Below are positions 1 through 5,307 of a stretch of 13,289 nucleotides of DNA, in pieces. The first letter of the stretch is position 1; each line of letters opens with the position of its first letter. A program made the translations under genes and the position numbers. The DNA comes from Pelotomaculum sp. (lineage in GTDB: Bacteria > Bacillota > Desulfotomaculia > Desulfotomaculales > Pelotomaculaceae). The notes under the pieces were generated by a model. The model was not told the origin of the DNA. It did no database searches and saw only the letters and a list, made by a program, of their open reading frames with translations. The stretch lies in NCBI GenBank assembly GCA_022839445.1, contig JALHFC010000023.1, forward strand, positions 1 through 13,289, written 5' to 3'.

Positions 1-10
1 CGTCATTCAT
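1..10 (-). CDS. Possible start of a divergent gene cut by the left edge
   Basis: Read on the minus strand, an ATG at 10..8 is followed by AAT and GAC before the window ends. A purine-rich GAAGGGAAG lies about 8 bases before the ATG, and a good sigma-A-like promoter lies at 50-79 on the same strand. That arrangement of promoter, short leader, ribosome binding site and start codon is what a leftward gene would show. Only three codons are visible, so the product cannot be named and the call rests on the upstream signals alone. Confidence 0.3.
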
Positions 11-49
11 TTGTATTACTTCCCTTCTAATTTTGTTTTTAATGTTTCA

Positions 50-79
50 AGTATACTTTTATTCTGCCATAATTGTAAA
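50..79 (-). promoter_or_regulatory. Sigma-A-like promoter, leftward
   Basis: On the minus strand TTTACA (79..74) and TATACT (55..50) are separated by 18 bases. Each hexamer matches the vegetative consensus at five of six positions. Transcription would start near 43 and reach the putative ATG at 10 after a short leader carrying GAAGGGAAG. This is a sequence match only; the 18-base spacer is slightly longer than the optimum of 17. Confidence 0.45.
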
Positions 80-88
80 CGCTAGATT

Positions 89-97
89 TGATATAAT
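89..97 (+). promoter_or_regulatory. Extended -10 element upstream of palindrome copy 1
   Basis: TGATATAAT is a perfect TATAAT preceded by TG and one base, i.e. an extended -10. No convincing -35 hexamer is present 16-18 bases upstream, which extended -10 promoters can tolerate. The predicted start, near 104, falls at the left edge of palindrome copy 1, so any transcript towards rsgA would begin with that hairpin. It overlaps the spacer side of the divergent promoter at 50-79. It could be the original rsgA promoter, now separated by the repeat. Confidence 0.3.
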
Positions 98-101
98 GCT
101 T

Positions 102-177
102 TGACACAGGGGTGACACAGGGGGACGGTTCTTTTGTGTCGTCTTCGACGACACAAAAGAACCGTCCCCCTGTGTCA
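102..177. repeat. Dispersed palindromic element, copy 1
   Basis: A perfect 31-bp inverted repeat pairs 113-143 with 147-177 around the loop TTC (144-146). The arm begins TGACACAGGGGGACGGTTCT. An extra unit, TGACACAGGGG (102-112), is placed directly before the left arm, so the tip is tandemly duplicated on one side only. Three further full copies and one half copy lie in the window. There is no T-tract after the stem, so it is not a classical intrinsic terminator, and no transposase is nearby. I recall related GGGGACGGTTC palindromes as abundant in Clostridia but cannot verify a family name. Confidence 0.93.
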
Positions 178-413
178 TTGACCGGGATTGCCGCTTGTTT
201 TTAATGGTGATAGAGAAATTTATATTTGTATGGTATTATTGATTGTGTAGAAAAATGGGAATTATAGAAAAACCAAAATGAAAGGAAATATATTTATGGT
301 ACTCAAAAATTTATTGGAGATTGTGGAAATTCCATTCAAAAAGGAGGGAATTGTAAAAATATAAAGCAGTGCCCTCCAAGATAAAAACTATATCAATTTT
401 GGAGGATTAAATA
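178..413 (+). other. A/T-rich leader of rsgA, no gene seen
   Basis: The 236 bases between palindrome copy 1 and rsgA contain no convincing gene. A weak promoter-like TGGTATTAT (an extended -10 with a poor -35) lies at 231-239 and could serve rsgA. The last 41 bases hold an inverted repeat that includes the rsgA ribosome binding site, listed separately. A 28-codon open frame at 278-364 has no ribosome binding site. Confidence 0.5.
373..405 (+). promoter_or_regulatory. Inverted repeat that could mask the rsgA ribosome binding site
   Basis: CCTCCAA (373-379) is the exact complement of TTGGAGG (399-405), and the latter contains the GGAGG Shine-Dalgarno of rsgA, eight bases before its ATG. In RNA the two would form a 7-bp stem with a 19-base loop that hides the ribosome binding site. 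This could lower or condition translation of rsgA. The stem is short and the loop is A/T-rich, so it may be marginal; regulation is inferred, not shown. Confidence 0.4.
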
Positions 414-1490
414 ATGGCTTTAGATTTAAAAAAGATTGGACTCAACGACCATTTTATAGATGAATCGGTAATATATGGGTGCCTGTTTATAGCACGTGTT
501 TCCGAGCAGCACCGTGAACAATACAAAGTTATCACAGAATATGGTGAGTTGAGTGCCGTTGTTTCAGGGAAATTTGCCTATTATGCAGATGGCAAAGCTG
601 AGTTTCCGGCGGTTGGTGATTGGGTGATGGTTGACAGAGTAGACGCTAATAGCGGGCACGCCATCATACAACATATACTAAGCCGAAAAAGTAGATTAAC
701 TCGCAAAGCGGCAGGCACGGCAAATGAGGAACAGATTATTGCTGCAAATATCGATATCATCTTTATTTGTATGTCTCTCAATGCCGACTTCAATCTCAGG
801 CGATTGGAAAGGTATCTGATAATTGCATGGGATAGCATGGCAACTCCTATCATTGTTTTGACGAAATCAGATTTATGTAAGGATATATTGCTAATATTGG
901 ACGAAGTGGCATCTGTGGCTATGGGCGTGGATGTGGTGGTTTGCTCCGCCGAAAACTACGATGGCCTGGATGTGATTCAGACGTATATCCAGCCTGGTAA
1001 AACCATTGCTTTTATTGGCTCGTCAGGCGTTGGTAAGTCAACGCTTATTAATCGGCTGATGGAGCAAGATATTCTTGCTACAAAACAAATTCGCGAGGAT
1101 GACGATAGGGGCAGACACACTACCACCCATCGTCAATTGCTTCTGCTTCCAAACGGCGGTATCGCGATTGATACTCCTGGTATGCGCGAGTTGCAGATTT
1201 TCAAAGGTGACCTTTCGGCAACCTTTGAGGATATAGAAGAACTTGCCTTGGGATGTAAATATAAGAACTGTTCCCATAGAAATGAACCCGGTTGCGTCGT
1301 CAGACAGGCAATCAAAAACGGAATACTACCAGAAAAACGTTTTGCAAGCTATCTGAAGCTGCAACGCGAGATGACCTATGATGGGCTGAATGCTCGCCAG
1401 CGTGAGAATGAAAAAATTAACCGTATCTTTGGGAGCAAGGCAGAAATGAAGCAAGCGTTCAAGCAAATAAAAAGGAATAAAAAGCGATGA
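414..1490 (+). CDS. rsgA: RsgA-family circularly permuted GTPase
   Basis: This 358-residue protein is a ribosome small-subunit-dependent GTPase, which in characterised members helps the late maturation of the 30S subunit in the cytoplasm. The GTPase motifs come in the circularly permuted order of the family: G4 TKSD (150-153), then the P-loop GSSGVGKST (202-210), a switch segment RHTTTHRQ, and G3 DTPG (253-256). An N-terminal OB-fold-like region precedes them. A C-terminal zinc site is visible as C281, C286, H288 and C294. The ATG at 414 follows GGAGG at 401-405. At 358 residues it is longer than B. subtilis CpgA (about 300) and close to E. coli RsgA (350). It stands alone between two palindrome copies. 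It may be a second RsgA paralogue, not the one usually linked to the prkC/rpe cluster. Confidence 0.93.
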   Translation: MALDLKKIGLNDHFIDESVIYGCLFIARVSEQHREQYKVITEYGELSAVVSGKFAYYADGKAEFPAVGDWVMVDRVDANSGHAIIQHILSRKSRLTRKAAGTANEEQIIAANIDIIFICMSLNADFNLRRLERYLIIAWDSMATPIIVLTKSDLCKDILLILDEVASVAMGVDVVVCSAENYDGLDVIQTYIQPGKTIAFIGSSGVGKSTLINRLMEQDILATKQIREDDDRGRHTTTHRQLLLLPNGGIAIDTPGMRELQIFKGDLSATFEDIEELALGCKYKNCSHRNEPGCVVRQAIKNGILPEKRFASYLKLQREMTYDGLNARQRENEKINRIFGSKAEMKQAFKQIKRNKKR

Positions 1491-1536
1491 TGATAAGACA
1501 AGAAAACATTTAGGGCTACGGCACAATTTAGCGCAG

Positions 1537-1605
1537 TGACACAGGGGGACGGTTCTTTTGTGTCGTCTTCGACGACACAAAAGAACCGTCCCCCTGTGTC
1601 ACCCC
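1537..1605. repeat. Dispersed palindromic element, copy 2
   Basis: The 31-bp arms 1537-1567 and 1571-1601 are perfectly complementary around the loop TTC and match copy 1 base for base. The flanking CCCC (1602-1605) is the remnant of the extra terminal unit, here on the right, so the element is inverted relative to copy 1. It begins 46 bases after the rsgA stop codon and separates rsgA from an orphan promoter on the other strand. Confidence 0.93.
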
Positions 1606-1609
1606 AAGG

Positions 1610-1644
1610 CGAACATATATGTTCACCCTAGTTTTATATGTTCG
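1610..1644. promoter_or_regulatory. Inverted repeat CGAACATATA/TATATGTTCG, possible operator
   Basis: CGAACATATA (1610-1619) and TATATGTTCG (1635-1644) are perfect inverted repeats separated by 15 bases. The left half is itself part of a 14-bp palindrome, GAACATATATGTTC (1611-1624). Three GAACAT/ATGTTC half-sites in 35 bases, beside promoter-like sequence, suggest a protein binding site. It resembles a Gram-positive LexA box, but the GAAC and GTTC halves are six bases apart instead of the usual four. It could also be a weak A/T-rich hairpin followed by seven T (1651-1657). Confidence 0.3.
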
Positions 1645-1716
1645 AGTTGATTTTTTTGCTTGCGAATGTTATTATATAATATGGTATTTGATATGAGCAT
1701 ACAACCTCACAACTAT

Positions 1717-1745
1717 ACCATAGCATACTCTGTCCGGTGTGTCAA
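1717..1745 (-). promoter_or_regulatory. Orphan leftward promoter
   Basis: On the minus strand a perfect TTGACA (1745..1740) is followed after 17 bases by TATGGT (1722..1717), preceded by TGC as an extended -10. It points towards palindrome copy 2 and the antisense strand of rsgA, where no gene exists. About 100 bases downstream on that strand are AGGGTG and an ATG (1616..1614), whose frame ends after five codons at the edge of the palindrome. It shares the 12-mer GAGTATGCTATG with the promoter of the proXVW operon. Confidence 0.5.
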
Positions 1746-1803
1746 TAGTTTTCGGGCATTTTTATAAAATCTTTGGTTTTTTATATTGTTGTCATTTGAT
1801 ATT

Positions 1804-2280
1804 ATGAATATTTCTTCATTGCCAATACAAAAACAAGCGGTAGCGGAGGTTGAAAAAAGCAACGAATATACCGCCCGGTTCGGATTAATCTTGTCCTATG
1901 GCGATGCAGTTGAACTGGTTGAAACGCGTACTTTGGCCTTGAAAAGCAACGGTCGTATCGAATTTGGAGGCGGTGTCATTAATAAAATAATCAAAGAATT
2001 TTGCAACTCCCCTTTTATTTCGATGCACAACTATGCCGAAACACTTCACAAGCTTACTGAAATGTTTTATTTTTACAAAAACGAAACGTTTGATCTAATG
2101 AACGATGATGATTTGATAAAATTCATGAAAAATAGTTTTGACGGCAAATGTCAGGGGTCGCTTGAGTTGCTTGCAGGGCGGGAGTTGGCTGGCATGGCGC
2201 GCAATTTGCGGTTCGGACACGCCCCGGATTATTCGGAGGATTCGGTGTGCGATGAGGGGGTCAAGGATGGCGAATATTGA
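1804..2280 (+). CDS. DUF6323 family protein, function unknown
   Basis: This 158-residue protein resembles, from memory, the DUF6323 family, which is usually encoded next to a DUF6179 gene as it is here. Recognisable conserved stretches are ELVETR, NGRIEFGGGVINKII and DGKCQGSLELLAGRELAGMA. It has no signal peptide, no membrane segment and no obvious catalytic motif, so it is probably a soluble cytoplasmic protein. The frame is open from a TTG at 1786, but the ATG at 1804 gives a more natural N-terminus; neither start has a clear Shine-Dalgarno, which is unusual for this window. Its last 14 bases overlap the next gene, indicating coupled expression. No biochemical role can be read from the sequence. 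Confidence 0.7.
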   Translation: MNISSLPIQKQAVAEVEKSNEYTARFGLILSYGDAVELVETRTLALKSNGRIEFGGGVINKIIKEFCNSPFISMHNYAETLHKLTEMFYFYKNETFDLMNDDDLIKFMKNSFDGKCQGSLELLAGRELAGMARNLRFGHAPDYSEDSVCDEGVKDGEY

Positions 2281-3628
2281 AAAGCGGCAGATCATAGATA
2301 GCAGAAATTTGAGCGGCGAATTCTATTTTGCCTCGATTTTTCAACAGGCATATGCCCGTGGAATTTTATGTGATTCCGATATTGAAAATATACAGCTGCA
2401 ATGCATAAGGCTTTTGGCGTATAAAAGTGAAAGATACACCCGAGGTGAAAGTAGTTCGATAAGGGTGGAAGCAGCCGAAAAGATTATGAAATCCAACCTA
2501 TATACAATAGGTCTATACTTAAAAACGTTGCCCTGCGCCGGTTCAGCGGTCGGTGAACTTAAGACGGCAACGATTTTTGAAATGTACCAAAAAGGCAGAA
2601 AATTAATCAACGTTAAACTTCATACCGCGAAACATTTTTATGAGTTGGCAAAAAAGAATAAAGTAAAAAGCTCAAACTACACCTATAACGCAACGCTCAG
2701 CGATAATGGCATCGGAGTCTTTTTTAAATCATACAATCCGGATTTCGAAGCCCATGAATCACCTGCATCTATCGATTACCAGCTTTGCAACCCTGTCACC
2801 GATCTGGCGGGAGTTGAGTTTATTCAAAAATATGTTGAGAGATTATTTTTAGAAAATGAATTTTGCAAGCATTTTGCCGGCGAGGATATCCATTATTTGC
2901 TTTGTGGATATGATGAGGGGTACAAGGATTTGTTGATTAATATATTTGAGCAGGTATTGACGGTGGCATTAGGGTGTTCGCTTGCAAACCGCAGCGTTGT
3001 AAAGTTGGATATTTCAGAAGATGAGGCGCGGCGCCTGCACCATGAACTGTCGAAAGACGCCGGTTGTTCACTTGCTTTAACGATCGGAAAGGCAACTGGG
3101 AAAATGCTTGAGGATCTGGATGTTGCAAACCTTTCCCTGCGAAGATACATTGAAAAAAGCCTGCCGCAAATCACATCAAATATTGCCCGTGCAGTCAAGA
3201 TGAACACTCTCGGTAAAGTGTTTGTATCACCGGCATATCCGGAATCGAAGCCTAAAATCGAGTTTTTGTCCGGTGTAAAGATGGACGATGAAGACTACCG
3301 AAAACTAATTGATGAATTATTGCTATGCCGGTATTCATCGGATAAGCTTGCGCTCATAAAAGAAAAGGTAAAGTCCTTTGATGATTTTGAAGATGTACTG
3401 TTTGATGCCCAATTGAGCGAAGGTGAAATTATTTTGGCTCTCGGTATCCTTGGGGAGTTTGAGATCGCCGCGCTGATTAAACGTCACTCGTACAAATTGT
3501 GCATTCAAGCCGTGGATTTATCCGAGTCCGAACAGACTTTGCGGTTATGCTTAAAAAACTATATTGATCAACTTCCGGCAGACAAGCAAAAACAGATTTC
3601 CGGGATAGCGATTCAACTTAGGACCTAA
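2267..3628 (+). CDS. DUF6179 family protein, function unknown
   Basis: This 453-residue protein resembles, from memory, the DUF6179 family, the usual partner of DUF6323. Characteristic stretches include NLYTIGLYLKTLP, YTYNATLSDNGIGVFFKSYN, the segment around EFIQKYVERL, and LLCGYDEGYKDLLINIFEQVL. No signal peptide, membrane helix or standard enzyme motif is apparent. The frame is open upstream to 2138, but that extension is read out of frame through the previous gene and has unnatural composition. The ATG at 2267 is preceded by GAGGGGG and gives MANIEKRQ, so it is preferred. It overlaps the DUF6323 gene by 14 bases, and the two probably act together. The DNA is clearly richer in A/T than the hsd operon that follows. 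Confidence 0.7.
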   Translation: MANIEKRQIIDSRNLSGEFYFASIFQQAYARGILCDSDIENIQLQCIRLLAYKSERYTRGESSSIRVEAAEKIMKSNLYTIGLYLKTLPCAGSAVGELKTATIFEMYQKGRKLINVKLHTAKHFYELAKKNKVKSSNYTYNATLSDNGIGVFFKSYNPDFEAHESPASIDYQLCNPVTDLAGVEFIQKYVERLFLENEFCKHFAGEDIHYLLCGYDEGYKDLLINIFEQVLTVALGCSLANRSVVKLDISEDEARRLHHELSKDAGCSLALTIGKATGKMLEDLDVANLSLRRYIEKSLPQITSNIARAVKMNTLGKVFVSPAYPESKPKIEFLSGVKMDDEDYRKLIDELLLCRYSSDKLALIKEKVKSFDDFEDVLFDAQLSEGEIILALGILGEFEIAALIKRHSYKLCIQAVDLSESEQTLRLCLKNYIDQLPADKQKQISGIAIQLRT

Positions 3629-3643
3629 CTCCAGGAAGGAGCA

Positions 3644-3670
3644 GGGGAACCGTCCCCCTGTGTCACCCCT
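3644..3670. repeat. Half copy of the dispersed palindrome (copy 3)
   Basis: GAACCGTCCCCCTGTGTCA (3647-3665) matches the right arm of the full copies and is followed by CCCCT, part of the extra terminal unit. The left arm and loop are missing; the sequence before it is unrelated. What remains can still fold into a small CAGGGG...CCCCTG stem (3642-3660). It begins 15 bases after the DUF6179 stop and marks the boundary with the restriction operon. It is best read as a decayed or recombined copy. Confidence 0.8.
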
Positions 3671-3698
3671 GATATGCTATACTATACGGAGGAAGATT

Positions 3699-3713
3699 AT
3701 GGACCTGAGATAA
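3699..3713 (+). other. Possible four-codon leader minicistron before hsdM
   Basis: A strong GGAGGA (3688-3693) is placed correctly before ATG GAC CTG AGA TAA, a four-codon frame that ends 25 bases before the hsdM start. The Shine-Dalgarno is better than that of hsdM itself, so ribosomes should load here. It may tune hsdM translation by reinitiation, or it may be a leftover start signal of a lost gene. Nothing shows that the peptide matters. Confidence 0.25.
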
Positions 3714-3738
3714 AACAACGAATAAAGGGGAAGCATTT

Positions 3739-5307
3739 ATGGATAGCAGAAAAGAGCAAGAACGTGCAGAGCTGCACCGCACCATTTGGAATATCGCCAA
3801 CGATCTGCGCGGGAGTGTGGACGGCTGGGACTTTAAACAGTATGTCCTGGGTATGCTGTTCTACCGCTACATATCGGAGAACCTGGCCGGATATATCAAT
3901 GCCGGCGAGCAGGAAGCCGGGGACACAGCCTTTGATTATGCCAAGTTAACCGACCAGGAGGCGGAGCAAGCCCGTGAGGACCTTGTCGCCACCAAGGGCT
4001 TTTTCATCCTGCCCGGCGAGCTTTTTGAGAATGTGCGCCGCCGCGCCGTAGATGATGAAAACCTGAACGAAACGCTGGAAAAGGTATTCAAGAACATTGA
4101 AGCCTCGGCGCAAGGCGCCGGCAGCGAGGACGATCTCAAAGGGCTGTTTGATGATATCGATGTAAACAGCAACAAGCTGGGCGGCACAGTTGCCAAACGA
4201 AACGAGCGGCTTGTCAAGCTGATAAACGGCGTGGGTGAGATGAAGCTGGGCGATTACAAGGACAATACGATTGACGCTTTCGGCGACGCCTATGAATTCT
4301 TGATGGGTATGTATGCTTCAAACGCGGGCAAGAGCGGCGGTGAATACTACACCCCGCAGGAGGTGTCCGAGCTGCTGACCCGCCTTACACTAGTGGGCAA
4401 AACAGAAGTCAATAAGGTGTATGATCCCGCCTGCGGTTCCGGCTCTTTGCTTTTGAAGTTCGCCAAGATTCTGGGCAAGGAGAATGTGCGCCAGGGTTTC
4501 TTTGGTCAGGAAATTAACATTACTACCTACAACCTCTGCCGGATCAATATGTTTTTGCACGACATTGATTATGACAAGTTCGACATCGGGCACGGCGATA
4601 CATTAACTGACCCGCTCCATTGGGATGACGAGCCCTTTGAAGCGATCGTTTCCAACCCGCCCTACTCGATTAAATGGGCCGGGAACAGCAACCCGCTGCT
4701 CATCAATGACCCGCGTTTTTCACCTGCCGGAGTGCTGGCGCCGAAATCCAAAGCCGACCTGGCCTTTATCATGCACAGCCTTTCCTGGCTGGCCACGGGC
4801 GGCGCGGCGGCGGTTGTCTGCTTCCCCGGTATCCTGTACCGCGGCGGCGCGGAGCGGAAGATTAGAAAGTACCTGATCGACAACAACTATGTGGATTGCG
4901 TGATCCAACTGCCGGACAACCTGTTCTTCGGCACCAGCATCGCCACCTGCGTCATGGTGCTAAAAAAGTCCAAGCCAGAGAACAGTACCCTTTTTATCGA
5001 CGCCTCCCGCGAGTTCGTCAAGGTCACCAACAGCAACAAACTAACTAGTGAGAACATCGCTAAAATCATCGCCGCCTATGAAGCCCGCACCAACGAAGAC
5101 TATTTTGTCCGCCTAGCCGGAAACGACGAAGTTGCCGCCCAGGATTATAATCTTTCTGTGTCCTCCTATGTGGAACAGGAAGATACGCGGGAGGTTGTTG
5201 ATATTAAAAAGCTAAACGCGGAGATTGAAGCCATCGTTGCCCGTGAAAACGTGCTGCGGGAAGAAATAGCCGCCATTATTGCGGAAATAGAGGGGGCGGA
5301 CGCATGA
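3739..5307 (+). CDS. hsdM: Type I restriction-modification system, methyltransferase subunit HsdM
   Basis: HsdM transfers a methyl group from S-adenosylmethionine to adenine N6 within the site chosen by HsdS, protecting host DNA; two copies pair with one HsdS. The 522-residue protein has an N-terminal helical HsdM_N region (about 8-150). The methylase core follows, with motif I DPACGSGS (229-236) binding the cofactor and catalytic motif IV NPPY (306-309). A coiled-coil-like tail rich in E, A and I (about 485-522) probably packs against HsdS. The ATG at 3739 follows GGGG (3727-3730) at eight bases. Its stop overlaps the hsdS start as ATGA. All key residues are present and the length is normal, so it should be active. 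Its GC content is higher than that of the preceding genes. Confidence 0.96.
   Translation: MDSRKEQERAELHRTIWNIANDLRGSVDGWDFKQYVLGMLFYRYISENLAGYINAGEQEAGDTAFDYAKLTDQEAEQAREDLVATKGFFILPGELFENVRRRAVDDENLNETLEKVFKNIEASAQGAGSEDDLKGLFDDIDVNSNKLGGTVAKRNERLVKLINGVGEMKLGDYKDNTIDAFGDAYEFLMGMYASNAGKSGGEYYTPQEVSELLTRLTLVGKTEVNKVYDPACGSGSLLLKFAKILGKENVRQGFFGQEINITTYNLCRINMFLHDIDYDKFDIGHGDTLTDPLHWDDEPFEAIVSNPPYSIKWAGNSNPLLINDPRFSPAGVLAPKSKADLAFIMHSLSWLATGGAAAVVCFPGILYRGGAERKIRKYLIDNNYVDCVIQLPDNLFFGTSIATCVMVLKKSKPENSTLFIDASREFVKVTNSNKLTSENIAKIIAAYEARTNEDYFVRLAGNDEVAAQDYNLSVSSYVEQEDTREVVDIKKLNAEIEAIVARENVLREEIAAIIAEIEGADA

Larger units (their letters stand above)
1491..1803. other. Intergenic region between rsgA and the DUF6323 gene
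   Basis: This 313-base spacer holds palindrome copy 2, an inverted repeat at 1610-1644, an orphan leftward promoter at 1717-1745 and very A/T-rich DNA. A plus-strand TATAAT (1675-1680) has a poor TTTTTG 16 bases upstream and is the best, weak, candidate promoter for the two downstream genes. A second A/T-rich stretch with TATAAA lies at 1763-1768. No protein-coding or RNA gene was recognised. Confidence 0.5.

Noticed and set aside
278..364. A 28-codon open frame upstream of rsgA
   Set aside because: No ribosome binding site, A/T-rich chance composition and no recognisable product.
1326..1580. Antisense frame starting in palindrome copy 2 and running into rsgA
   Set aside because: Its N-terminal part is translated repeat and the rest is antisense to rsgA; such frames are a known artefact of this kind of repeat.
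1611..1624. GAACATATATGTTC as a canonical LexA box
   Set aside because: The halves are six bases apart; the Gram-positive box has four between GAAC and GTTC.
2138..2266. N-terminal extension of the DUF6179 protein from an ATG at 2138
   Set aside because: It is read out of frame through the DUF6323 gene, has unnatural composition, and a better start with GAGGGGG exists at 2267.
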